Source: Oscillospiraceae bacterium
GTDB lineage: Bacteria > Bacillota > Clostridia > Oscillospirales > Oscillospiraceae
Direction of reading: 5' to 3'
Length of the DNA: 64,000 bases
NCBI GenBank assembly: GCA_030625685.1
Contig: DAOUQJ010000002.1
Location: 62,001 to 126,000, forward strand
Position 1 is the first letter of the stretch. Every line of letters starts with the position of its first letter. This document shows positions 54,586-62,740 of the stretch, one piece after another. The notes below the pieces were generated by a model, which worked only from the letters and a program-made list of their open reading frames with translations, was not told where the DNA came from and ran no database searches. A program made the translations under genes and the position numbers.

Positions 54586-55948
54586 CTACACAAAAGCGCT
54601 CAAATATTCGCGCTGTAATATCATCACTAATTTGTTTTCCTGAAAGTTCTCCTAGTGCAGCAATCGCCTGTTCTACATCTGTGAGCAATAGGTCAGGAGG
54701 GATTTGCACCCCAAGCCCATTCTTTGCTGCCTCCAAACGCTCAAAAGCATTTTTTGCCGCCAAATACTGCCTTTCATTGGTTAAGTATGTGCTGTTGTCT
54801 TGAATATTCCCCAAATGAAAAATTTCATTGACTGCATTTTCAATTTCTTGTAATCCTTCTTGTTTCTTTGCACTGATATGACAAACATATGAGAATTGCT
54901 CTGCGGCTTGCTTCACGTCCTCCAAAACATCCAAATCTGTTTTATTGAGTACGCATATACTTGCAGGTGCATCCTGCGCAAGTTTAATTGCCTCCCAATC
55001 TTCTTGAGAAAGTGGGGTTGATGCGTCCATAACCACAACGGCAAGCTCCGCCTTTTGTGCTACAGTTCGACTTCTCTCCACGCCCATCTGCTCAACCATA
55101 TCTTCTGCATCGCGCAACCCAGCTGTGTCAGTAAGTCGAAGTAATACAGAGCCAAGTGTCACTTTTTCTTCGACAGTGTCTCTTGTCGTTCCTGCAATGT
55201 CCGTCACAATGGCACGCTGATATCCCGCCAGCGCATTGAGGAGTGAGGATTTTCCCACATTCGGCTTTCCTAATATCGCACAAAGAATCCCTTTGGTTAT
55301 TTGTCTTCCTCGCTTAAAACTATCTATGAGTTTTTGAAGCGAAGCCATAGCAGCGCTCAGAGACGTTTCAATAGTATCTTTTCTAAATTCATCAATATCT
55401 TCGTCTGGATAGTCTAAAACCGCGAAAAAATGCGCCATGACGTCCACCAATCCATCATATATCTCATCGACTTGTCGAGATAGGGCACCTTCTAGCTGAT
55501 CTACCGCACATCGAACGGAAGATGGCGTTTCAGCCTCGATAAGATCAATGACCGCTTCAGCTTGTACCAGGTCAAGTTTTCCATTTAAAAATGCACGGTG
55601 GGTAAACTCGCCAGCTTTGGCTGGTCTCGCCCCACATTCACAAAGCGCTTCTACCAAAAGCCCCATCATAATGGGTGAACCATGACTGTGCAGTTCCGCT
55701 GTATCTTCCCCTGTGTAACTATAAGGTGCATGACTAATGACAGCAAGTCCCTTGTCAAGCAAACGCCCATTTGCATCGCGAATGCTCCCATACACCATTT
55801 GTCTATCGGGATATTCAGACAATGGTTTTTTGCTTTGAGCCTCAAACAATTTTGAGACAATTTCTATGACGCCCTCACCCGACAAACGAATGATTCCTAC
55901 ACCGCTCACTTGATTCCCTGTTGCAATTGCAACAATTGCTTCCGCCAT
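54578..55948 (-). CDS. mnmE: tRNA modification GTPase MnmE
   Basis: 456 residues. N-terminal formyl-THF domain (IVAIATGNQVSGVGIIRLSG); inserted G domain with GKPNVGKSSLLN (about 226), TTRD in IAGTTRDTVEEK, DTAGLRDAED and NKTDLD; C-terminal FCVGK, where the Cys is needed for modification. With MnmG it makes cmnm5U34 or tau-type wobble uridines. mnmG, normally next to it, is not in the window. Confidence 0.97.
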   Translation of the reverse strand: MAEAIVAIATGNQVSGVGIIRLSGEGVIEIVSKLFEAQSKKPLSEYPDRQMVYGSIRDANGRLLDKGLAVISHAPYSYTGEDTAELHSHGSPIMMGLLVEALCECGARPAKAGEFTHRAFLNGKLDLVQAEAVIDLIEAETPSSVRCAVDQLEGALSRQVDEIYDGLVDVMAHFFAVLDYPDEDIDEFRKDTIETSLSAAMASLQKLIDSFKRGRQITKGILCAILGKPNVGKSSLLNALAGYQRAIVTDIAGTTRDTVEEKVTLGSVLLRLTDTAGLRDAEDMVEQMGVERSRTVAQKAELAVVVMDASTPLSQEDWEAIKLAQDAPASICVLNKTDLDVLEDVKQAAEQFSYVCHISAKKQEGLQEIENAVNEIFHLGNIQDNSTYLTNERQYLAAKNAFERLEAAKNGLGVQIPPDLLLTDVEQAIAALGELSGKQISDDITARIFERFCVGK

Positions 55949-56044
55949 CGTCTTTCCCCTTTCAACTTTGTTGATTTCGACATCAATTTTACTCTTGACA
56001 TCCTTTCATATTCTTACCATTTTTGCATATTCACTTTTCCACCG

Positions 56045-56065
56045 TGTGGATAACTCTGTGGATAA
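56045..56065 (-). promoter_or_regulatory. Two tandem perfect DnaA boxes upstream of mnmE
   Basis: The minus strand carries TTATCCACA twice in direct orientation (56057-56065 and 56045-56053), starts 12 bp apart. A one-mismatch box TTATCAACA lies in the opposite orientation at 56175-56183, and TTTCCACAA at about 56206. mnmE is part of the oriC-near gene set in many Firmicutes, but rpmH, rnpA, yidC, jag, mnmG and dnaA are absent here. The whole 55949-56208 gap has no gene; a weak cccc/gggg hairpin (56077-56090) may end spoIID transcription. Confidence 0.65.
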
Positions 56066-56208
56066 TGTGAAAAACTCCCCTATGGTGGGGATTCTTAGTT
56101 TTGTGAGATTATGCTACCCATGCATAATGTATTCATATATTCATCGTCAAATTACACAGGATGTACATGCTTACTTATCAACAATAGTAACACACTTTCC
56201 ACAACAAC

Positions 56209-57162
56209 TCACGTATAGGGTAAGATATCCACATCGGTGTAATACCAAGTCAAAATATCCTCATAGCTGTCTCCACATTTCGCCATGGCATTGGCACCAT
56301 ATTGACTCATACCTACGCCATGACCATATCCAGTCACTTGGAACAAAATTCGCTCATCATTCACATCTAAAAGAAAGTGCGTGGATCGAAGAGAAAACAG
56401 ATTTCTCACTTCTCTTCCACTGAGTGAAACACCGCCAATATCCATTTCTGAAACACTTCCTGTGCTGTTATAGACAATATCCCCAATCCATGAAGTGAAA
56501 TCACCTTCTAGCACCGCCTCTGGATACATAGAAAGCACAGACTTTCGAAACGTATCTTTCGATACTTCTACTGCTGTTTCATAGTTTGGCACATTGTCCC
56601 CTTCCATACTTTCTACGGATTGAAGATAGGGAACCTCAGCACCCCATACTTGCACCGCATCTTGTGTTCTCCCCGCACAACTTGAATGGAACACCGCATC
56701 AATGGGTTTTCCATCATATACTAAAATTTCACCTTGCGTTTCACGCACAGCTTGTTGCAAACGTGCCATGTATTCATCACTGCGCTCTCCCCATCCTGCA
56801 CTTGCTTGCACAGACAATCGATAAGCTTGACAACAACTATAATCTGAACACACATCTGCCATAGGGTGATTTTCATTTTCTATCAATGTTTTTCGATATG
56901 CATAGGTTCGCGCTGCTACCGCTTGCGCTTTGAGCGCTTCTATTTCAAATGATGCAGGCATTTCTGCGGCAAGCACTCCCACCACATATTCTTCTAAATC
57001 CATCGTGTGGACGGTTTCATCTATGAGAACACGAATGCTTTTCCCCTGAAATTCTTCCTCACCAGCACGGAGTGGCATTGTATCACTTTTTCCCACAAAC
57101 AAACAAGGAATGAAAAATATAAGTAAAATGATGCCCACTAACATTTGAAGCATACGTTTCAT
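56209..57162 (-). CDS. spoIID: SpoIID-type sporulation peptidoglycan hydrolase
   Basis: 317 residues. N-terminal membrane anchor (about 3-22). SpoIID/LytB domain with AAEMPASFEIEALKAQAVAARTYAYRK (in parts; the Glu of AAEM is the lytic transglycosylase catalytic residue), DVCSDYSCCQAY, FHSSCAGRTQDAVQVWG and GYGHGVGMSQYGANAMA. In spore formers SpoIID, with SpoIIP and SpoIIM, drives engulfment. ATG 57162 has gggggaagag. It is the last gene after obgE and an acyl-CoA synthetase. Confidence 0.93.
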   Translation of the reverse strand: MKRMLQMLVGIILLIFFIPCLFVGKSDTMPLRAGEEEFQGKSIRVLIDETVHTMDLEEYVVGVLAAEMPASFEIEALKAQAVAARTYAYRKTLIENENHPMADVCSDYSCCQAYRLSVQASAGWGERSDEYMARLQQAVRETQGEILVYDGKPIDAVFHSSCAGRTQDAVQVWGAEVPYLQSVESMEGDNVPNYETAVEVSKDTFRKSVLSMYPEAVLEGDFTSWIGDIVYNSTGSVSEMDIGGVSLSGREVRNLFSLRSTHFLLDVNDERILFQVTGYGHGVGMSQYGANAMAKCGDSYEDILTWYYTDVDILPYT

Positions 57163-57229
57163 TGTCTCTTCCCCCTCATCCTTCTTCTTATCATGTATAC
57201 ACAATAACAAAGGGTTTAGAACAACTCAC

Positions 57230-58855
57230 TTATAAAGATTCATAATAATTTCGAATCACTTTCCCATTCTGATTGCGTTTGAGCGCATCCACAATATGAA
57301 TTTCTTTTATTTTTTGAAAAGGAGAACAGTACTGATTATGAAACTGCAAAATTTCTTCTTTGCTCTCCTGTGGTATTCCATCCTTCAAGACGACATAAGC
57401 ATGAATGCTCTGCCCAATTTCCTCATCTGGCTTTCCTACCACAACACACTCATATAAAGCGTGATGCTGTGATAAGCGTTCCTCAATCTCAAACGCACTC
57501 ACACGATAGCCTTTTCGTTTGATCATGCCATCCATTCTGCCCAAATAAAACAAAAAGCCATCTTCATCAAGGTATCCCATGTCTTTGGTTCGAAAGATAT
57601 CTCCATCCCAAATGACGGGATTGATTCCCGTTTCTTCATAGTAGCCCATTAGCAAACCAACAGCCTTTTGCCCATGTTTGCCCCTCAGTACAATTTCACC
57701 CGATTCAAACGGCTTTGCAACTTTGCCATCATCTGTACGAATTTCCACCTCATATTTGGGTAGAATTTTTCCAACAGAACCTTCTTTTCTGCCTACATTT
57801 TCTGAGTTGGCTGCAATGAGTCCCGCTTCTGACTGTGCATAGCCCTCATAAAGAACCTTACCTGTCTGTTCATACACCTGATCTGCCAATTGTCTAGTGA
57901 GTTTCTCTCCACCTACTGCAAACGTTTGAATAGAGCCAAGATCGTACTTTTGCATTCCCTCGGCAACAAGCTGGCGATATACCGTAGGTTGGGCCATCAT
58001 AGAAGTCACTTTTGCTTCTGACAACTCATACAAAACAGTATCTGCATGAAAACGATCATAATCATACACAAAAATGGCAGCTTCGCATAACCACTGCCCA
58101 TAAAATTTCGTACCACAGACAACTTCCCACGCTGTATTACCAGTAGCAAAGTGCAAGCTATCAGATCCAATATTCTGCATGTATCTCGCCCCAAGATAGG
58201 TTCCAAGAGTAAACGCATGGTCGTGCAGCACTCCCTTAGCCGTCCCTGTTGTTCCTGATGTGAAATACAGCAAAATCGGCTCGTCTGCGCTGGTTTCTAT
58301 TCGTTCAAAAGAGGTATCTTCTATTTGAATCGCCGCAGCAAACTGCGCAAACCCATCCACAGCACCATCCACAGTAAAGAGATGTGATACGCCGTAGGAT
58401 GACGCCAATTCTTTGATATGTTTCGTCGTTTCTCCATCGCAGGTGCAAATTGCCACCCTTGGTTTTGCTTTTTTGATGCGATACTCTACATCATTTCTAG
58501 AAAGCAAGTGAAAGATAGGCACCAAAATCGCCCCAAGTTTATGACAAGCAAGTGCAATATACCAGTATTCGTACCGCGTCTTCAAACTGACCATCACCAT
58601 ATCGCCCTTTTGAACACCAAGTTTTTGTAGCGCATTGGCCGTCTGATTGGTGCGCTGTGCAATATCAGCAAAACTCAGACGCAGTTCTTCCTTCGCTTCA
58701 TTTTTCCACAACATCGCGAGTTTATGTGGATATGTTTGTGCCAATACATCAAACACATCATAAGCAAAATTAAACTGCGGCTGATATGTGAGTTTTGCGT
58801 CTTGCAAAACGCCATTATCGTCAAATATTTCTTCAAAAAACGACTGGTACAACAT
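57230..58855 (-). CDS. Acyl-CoA synthetase (AMP-forming, acetyl/medium-chain type)
   Basis: 541 residues, the ANL superfamily. Motifs: ATP P-loop LYFTSGTTGTAKGVLHDH, YEGYAQSEAG, DGDIFRTKDMGYLDEDGFLFYLGRMDGMIK (in parts) and catalytic Lys in KRNQNGKVIRNYY. The DxxxYxYx(T) region and W residue TGNTAWEVVCGTKFYG resemble acetyl-/butyryl-CoA synthetases of gut Clostridia. The substrate cannot be read from sequence; it is likely a short or medium-chain or branched acid. It starts 11 nt after obgE; spoIID follows 67 nt later. Confidence 0.9.
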   Translation of the reverse strand: MLYQSFFEEIFDDNGVLQDAKLTYQPQFNFAYDVFDVLAQTYPHKLAMLWKNEAKEELRLSFADIAQRTNQTANALQKLGVQKGDMVMVSLKTRYEYWYIALACHKLGAILVPIFHLLSRNDVEYRIKKAKPRVAICTCDGETTKHIKELASSYGVSHLFTVDGAVDGFAQFAAAIQIEDTSFERIETSADEPILLYFTSGTTGTAKGVLHDHAFTLGTYLGARYMQNIGSDSLHFATGNTAWEVVCGTKFYGQWLCEAAIFVYDYDRFHADTVLYELSEAKVTSMMAQPTVYRQLVAEGMQKYDLGSIQTFAVGGEKLTRQLADQVYEQTGKVLYEGYAQSEAGLIAANSENVGRKEGSVGKILPKYEVEIRTDDGKVAKPFESGEIVLRGKHGQKAVGLLMGYYEETGINPVIWDGDIFRTKDMGYLDEDGFLFYLGRMDGMIKRKGYRVSAFEIEERLSQHHALYECVVVGKPDEEIGQSIHAYVVLKDGIPQESKEEILQFHNQYCSPFQKIKEIHIVDALKRNQNGKVIRNYYESL

Positions 58856-58866
58856 CGACTAATTCC

Positions 58867-60144
58867 TTACCTTTGATATTCAAATTCCAGGCCTTCCATG
58901 CTGACCATGTCTCCATCTTTTACGCCCATTTCTTCCATGCGATCAAACAGACCTGACTGGCGAAGCATTTTATCAAACCAGTTGCGAGATTCATAGTCAC
59001 CAAAGTTGACATTCGCCATAATCTTTTGTAGCCAAGGACCAGTGACAACCCAGAGATCATCCACTTGTTCAATGGAGAGTGGTTCTGATGTATCAATTTC
59101 TGGTGGACGCTCAACATAATTGGCTTCATATACAATGACAGGAGGCAAATGTGCAAGTTCCGATGCACAAGTTTTGAGCAGTTCTCTTACTCCTTGGTGC
59201 GTCGCTGTTGATATCTCAAAAAGTGTATGTCCTTGCGCTTTTACGTGTGCGCGAAAGCGATTTAAAACTTCTTCATCTTGCAAGATGTCCATTTTATTGG
59301 CAACAACCAGCATTTTGCGCTCAGCTAGTTCAGGGCTATATTCGCGCAGTTCTGTGTTGATGGTTTCAAAATCCTCAATGGGGTCACGCCCTTCAATGCC
59401 TGAAATATCAACCACGTGCAAAAGCAAACGACAACGATCAACGTGACGCAAAAAGTCATGCCCCAAACCTGCTCCTTCTGCAGCACCTTCGATAATCCCA
59501 GGAATGTCGGCCATGACGAAAGAAACCCCTTCATCAACATAAACAACACCTAAGTTGGGAAACAGCGTTGTGAAATGATAGTTGGCAACTTTCGGTCTTG
59601 CCTTACTGGCAACCGATAATAGAGAGGATTTTCCTACATTCGGAAATCCAACCAATCCCACATCAGCAAGTAGCTTGAGTTCCAATGTAACTTCATAACT
59701 TTTTCCGGGCAATCCAGCTTTGGCAAACATCGGCACTTGACGAGTTGGGGTTGCAAAATGTTGGTTTCCCCAACCACCATTGCCTCCACGCGCCAAGACA
59801 AATTTTTCATCATCAGACATGTCTTTGATGATTTCTCCGGTCGCTGTATCACGAATCACTGTGCCTCTTGGCACTTTGATGACCAATGTCTTTCCATCTT
59901 TACCACTGCAACGCTTGCCTGTTCCATCTGCTCCATTGTCTGCTTTATATTTTCGTTTATATCGAAAATCCAGCAATGTGGACATGTGGTCATCTACCTG
60001 AACCACTACATCTCCACCGCGTCCGCCGTCGCCACCATCAGGGCCACCAGCTGCCACATATTTCTCCCTGTGAAACGCTACAGCTCCATTGCCTCCTGCT
60101 CCAGATTTCACAGTGATATTTACCTTGTCAATAAAATTACTCAT
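58867..60144 (-). CDS. obgE: GTPase Obg
   Basis: 425 residues. Gly-rich Obg fold (VKSGAGGNGAVAFHREKYVAAGGPDGGDGGRGGD, in parts) about 1-158; G domain with GFPNVGKSSLL (about 165), DIPGIIEGA and NKMD; C-terminal OCT domain (about 350-425). It acts in 50S subunit assembly and in stress and sporulation control. RBS aaagggg. A strong terminator separates it from rpmA, unlike the usual continuous rplU-rpmA-obgE operon. Confidence 0.97.
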   Translation of the reverse strand: MSNFIDKVNITVKSGAGGNGAVAFHREKYVAAGGPDGGDGGRGGDVVVQVDDHMSTLLDFRYKRKYKADNGADGTGKRCSGKDGKTLVIKVPRGTVIRDTATGEIIKDMSDDEKFVLARGGNGGWGNQHFATPTRQVPMFAKAGLPGKSYEVTLELKLLADVGLVGFPNVGKSSLLSVASKARPKVANYHFTTLFPNLGVVYVDEGVSFVMADIPGIIEGAAEGAGLGHDFLRHVDRCRLLLHVVDISGIEGRDPIEDFETINTELREYSPELAERKMLVVANKMDILQDEEVLNRFRAHVKAQGHTLFEISTATHQGVRELLKTCASELAHLPPVIVYEANYVERPPEIDTSEPLSIEQVDDLWVVTGPWLQKIMANVNFGDYESRNWFDKMLRQSGLFDRMEEMGVKDGDMVSMEGLEFEYQR

Positions 60145-60178
60145 TTGGCTTCCCCTTTCTCATGGCTTGCCTTATTGT

Positions 60179-60213
60179 TAAAAAAGCCTCGAACGAAGAT
60201 CCGTTCGAGGCTT
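60179..60213 (-). terminator. Terminator between rpmA and obgE
   Basis: A 12-bp stem aagcctcgaacg with cgttcgaggctt is followed on the minus strand by TTTTTTAAC. It is 167 nt past the rpmA stop and 35 nt before the obgE start. No clear promoter was found between it and obgE, so obgE depends on read-through or on a promoter overlapping the hairpin. Confidence 0.85.
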
Positions 60214-60379
60214 AGACCGCAGGCAATATCAGCAATGCCAAGCCAATGTGCGATCAGCTGGCGTTCTTCGTCGCTGTAACTTGCAAACTGCAGTTACATA
60301 TTCATTATGTTTCCATGTCCGCAAATTACTATACATGTGATTTGCAGGCATATAATTCAAAATATGTGAGATTAATTTC

Positions 60380-60664
60380 TTATTGTGCGATTTCGACAAT
60401 AGAAACTTGTTTACGTTCTTTACCTTTACGCTCAAATTTCACAGTACCATCTTTAAGCGCAAATAGAGTATCGTCGCTGCCTCTACCCACATTCACACCT
60501 GGGTGAATATGTGTACCTCTTTGACGAACCAAAATGTTGCCAGCCAATACGAATTGGCCATCTGCACGTTTTACACCAAGTCTTTTAGACTCAGAGTCAC
60601 GGCCGTTCTTTGTGGAACCAACACCTTTTTTATGGGCGAAAAATTGAAGTCCGATTCTTAACAT
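60380..60664 (-). CDS. rpmA: 50S ribosomal protein L27 (with cleavable N-terminus)
   Basis: 94 residues. The N-terminus is MLRIGLQFF then AHKKG: a nine-residue extension ending in FF before the conserved AHKKG, as in Staphylococcus and Clostridia, where Prp removes it so that L27 can reach the peptidyl transferase centre. The core has [19 protein letters not shown] and [14 protein letters not shown]. Located 4 nt after prp. Confidence 0.97.
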   Translation of the reverse strand: MLRIGLQFFAHKKGVGSTKNGRDSESKRLGVKRADGQFVLAGNILVRQRGTHIHPGVNVGRGSDDTLFALKDGTVKFERKGKERKQVSIVEIAQ

Positions 60665-60668
60665 CGTG

Positions 60669-60998
60669 TTACACCTCCAAAACGATAATATAATCTGGAT
60701 ATTCCTCAGATAGCGAGATAAAATGTACCATCATGGCAGCCAATACAGTTTGACACACCTTGTCAATTTCTTCACTCAAACCACCTGGAAGTTTCAGAGA
60801 GATTTCTGCATCTTCTCCATTTACTCTTACTGCTGCTTTTAGCCCCAAAACATCATTGACAGCACATTCTGCCATGCGAACAGCACTTGTAACAGCAGCG
60901 CAAAGGATATCTTCCCCTGCATTAGCAAGCCCACTGTGTCCACTTACTGTGAACCCTACTATGCGATTGCCTTCAAATTCAAAACTAACTCTAATCAT
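60669..60998 (-). CDS. prp: Ribosomal-processing cysteine protease Prp
   Basis: 109 residues. The catalytic dyad is visible in [21 protein letters not shown] (His22 and Cys34; in parts). It cuts the L27 N-terminal extension. It sits between rplU and rpmA, the standard Firmicutes order, 9 nt after rplU. Confidence 0.95.
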   Translation of the reverse strand: MIRVSFEFEGNRIVGFTVSGHSGLANAGEDILCAAVTSAVRMAECAVNDVLGLKAAVRVNGEDAEISLKLPGGLSEEIDKVCQTVLAAMMVHFISLSEEYPDYIIVLEV

Positions 60999-61007
60999 GC
61001 CAAAGCA

Positions 61008-61316
61008 TTACGCGTTAATTTTGCCGATTTGTACTTTTGTGTAAGGTTGACGGTGACCTTGACGGCGACGGTAACCTTTTTTAGGTTTCATTTTGAAAAC
61101 TCTAATTTTCTTGCCTTTGCCATTTTTCACGATGGATGCATCAACAGTTGCACCGTCTAGCATTGGAGCACCGATTTTTGTTTCGTCACCCAATACAGCC
61201 AATACTTTGTCAAATACAACAGCATCTCCAGCTTCAGCTTCTAGTTTTTCAATGAACAATACGTCACCTTCAGCAACTTTGTATTGTTTCCCACCAGTTT
61301 CAATAATTGCGTACAT
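61008..61316 (-). CDS. rplU: 50S ribosomal protein L21
   Basis: 102 residues. [18 protein letters not shown] start and the basic [23 protein letters not shown] (in parts) C-terminal 23S-binding region. First gene of rplU-prp-rpmA with a strong promoter; RBS gaggtg. Confidence 0.98.
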   Translation of the reverse strand: MYAIIETGGKQYKVAEGDVLFIEKLEAEAGDAVVFDKVLAVLGDETKIGAPMLDGATVDASIVKNGKGKKIRVFKMKPKKGYRRRQGHRQPYTKVQIGKINA

Positions 61317-61404
61317 TCTTGTACACCTCTTTCCTTTATTACGGTCTCACTATCGTAGGCGAAACAGTATGTTTTCTTTTTTACCCATTCAAAGTGGCTT
61401 CAAC

Positions 61405-61433
61405 AGTATACCAACCCAATCTACAAATGTCAA
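61405..61433 (-). promoter_or_regulatory. Promoter of rplU-prp-rpmA
   Basis: Minus strand TTGACA (61428-61433), 17-bp spacer, TATACT (61405-61410), overlapping the prmA stop. The leader 61317-61398 is about 80 nt and could hold an L21 autoregulatory structure (cgcctacgatagtgagacc); I cannot confirm that. Confidence 0.88.
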
Positions 61434-62374
61434 GTATTTTTCTTGCACACAAAACACATCCAACCCTTGTGTTCTTTTTCTTCAATCACTGTATATCCAT
61501 GCTCTTCTAAATGACTGCGCACCTCTTGCGCTCTTGTATCTATGATACCTGAACAAATGAAATATCCGTCCTCTTCTAGCATAGGTATCGCTTCTACACT
61601 CAATGGCATAATGACATCTGCGACAATGTTGGCAAGCACCATGTGCACTTTATTTTCTTGCAGTTTTGCAAGCAAGGGCGCATCTGTTAGTACATCTCCA
61701 ATGATCACCTCTAAGCGCTCCTCACCAATCTGATTGAGCTGCGCATTTTCGCGCACCACACCACGCGATTTTGGATCGATATCCACTGCAGTCGCGTATT
61801 TTGCACCAAGCACCAAGGCCGCAACAGACAATATCCCACTCCCACAACCCAAGTCGATGATTGTTTCCCCTTTTTCTAGATACGCTTCCACTGCTTCCAA
61901 ACACAATCGAGTAGATGCATGTGAGCCTGTCCCAAATGTTAAACCTGGATTGAGATACACTGGCACTTTGCCTTCAGGCAATGACTCATCTTTTTCCCAT
62001 TCGGGCACAATATATAAATGTTCTCCAATGGGAATTGGATGATAATACTTTTGCCAACTATAGGCCCAATCATTTTCTTGTAATTTCACCGTCTGATACG
62101 GAATGTCGATATCTTTTGTATAGTGGTTTAGTTGCGCTTTGCCATCTTCATCATCTGTAACATAAAACGTGATACGACTAAGCCCTTTCATCTTTTCCAT
62201 CAGTTCTTCATCAACATAATCCCAATACTGCCTATTTTCCTCTAAAAAACGATGAAAATCCTCTTCTTCTTCTATCATTATCCCACTTACGCCAGCTTCG
62301 ATGAGTGTTGCACTCACTTCATCAAGCTTTTGTGTGTCAACATCCATCACAACAGCAAGCCAAGTTACATCCAT
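61430..62374 (-). CDS. prmA: Ribosomal protein L11 methyltransferase
   Basis: 314 residues. N-terminal L11-binding domain (about 1-60), then the SAM-dependent fold: PGLTFGTGSHASTRLCLEAV, motif I IIDLGCGSGILSVAALVLGA (in parts), DIDPKSRGVVRENAQLN and LANIVADVI. It trimethylates L11. Single gene; the stop overlaps the rplU promoter. Confidence 0.95.
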   Translation of the reverse strand: MDVTWLAVVMDVDTQKLDEVSATLIEAGVSGIMIEEEEDFHRFLEENRQYWDYVDEELMEKMKGLSRITFYVTDDEDGKAQLNHYTKDIDIPYQTVKLQENDWAYSWQKYYHPIPIGEHLYIVPEWEKDESLPEGKVPVYLNPGLTFGTGSHASTRLCLEAVEAYLEKGETIIDLGCGSGILSVAALVLGAKYATAVDIDPKSRGVVRENAQLNQIGEERLEVIIGDVLTDAPLLAKLQENKVHMVLANIVADVIMPLSVEAIPMLEEDGYFICSGIIDTRAQEVRSHLEEHGYTVIEEKEHKGWMCFVCKKNT

Positions 62375-62489
62375 GTTTCTCGCCTTCCTTTCATAGTATT
62401 CTACTTATCATAGCGCAAAAAACAAACCATTGGCAAGTATAACTATCAATCTCCACAACTTTTCCTATAAAATTCAAACGGATTTTGAA

Positions 62490-62518
62490 TTGACATTCTA
62501 TTTTTCTTCCTATACTAT
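62490..62518 (+). promoter_or_regulatory. Promoter of the mgtE leader
   Basis: TTGACA (62490-62495) and TACTAT at 62513-62518 (17-bp spacer), or TATACT at 62511 (15-bp spacer). A small inverted repeat actat-taaat-atagt covers the -10 and could be an operator. Confidence 0.7.
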
Positions 62519-62569
62519 TAAATATAGTGTGTTAATACTAAGGATAACTAAAAAGGTAGGTGAATTAAG

Positions 62570-62656
62570 ATGGACGCAGGCAGTAATAGTGGCACAGTAG
62601 AAGCCCGAAGTAGCAACAAACAAGACAGCCCTTTTGCGTCTGTCTCAATGCGCTAA
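62570..62656 (+). CDS. Small ORF in the mgtE leader (28 codons)
   Basis: ATG 62570 to TAA 62656, with AGGTGA 6 nt before the ATG and about 45 nt after a promoter. The peptide starts MDAGSNSGTVEAR and ends SVSMR; it has no hydrophobic helix. Its residues 3-9 (AGSNSGT) resemble the MgtE pore motif TGGNSGT encoded at 63714-63736. The RNA can fold with GACGCAGGC (62573-62581) against GCC and TGCGTC near 62622-62638. I infer a leader peptide or regulatory uORF of mgtE; I recognise no M-box consensus. Confidence 0.55.
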   Translation: MDAGSNSGTVEARSSNKQDSPFASVSMR

Positions 62657-62740
62657 CCTCACTTCCGCTTCATGTGTCGTATTCTGCTCATACGAAGGAG
62701 CTTATGCTCTTTCGCATATATGAAAGGAGGCGATGCTGAT

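Noticed and set aside
55968-56423. A 151-codon plus-strand frame between mnmE and spoIID
   Set aside because: It overlaps the spoIID 3' end by over 200 nt, spans the DnaA boxes and has no domain-like sequence.
60229-60435. A 68-codon minus-strand frame between rpmA and obgE
   Set aside because: It overlaps the end of rpmA, has no RBS and low-complexity composition.
62520-62740. M-box magnesium riboswitch before mgtE
   Set aside because: Expected in this position, but the conserved core (GUUAGGUGAGGCUCC and later elements) is not recognisable; only a partial ggtaggtga is seen.
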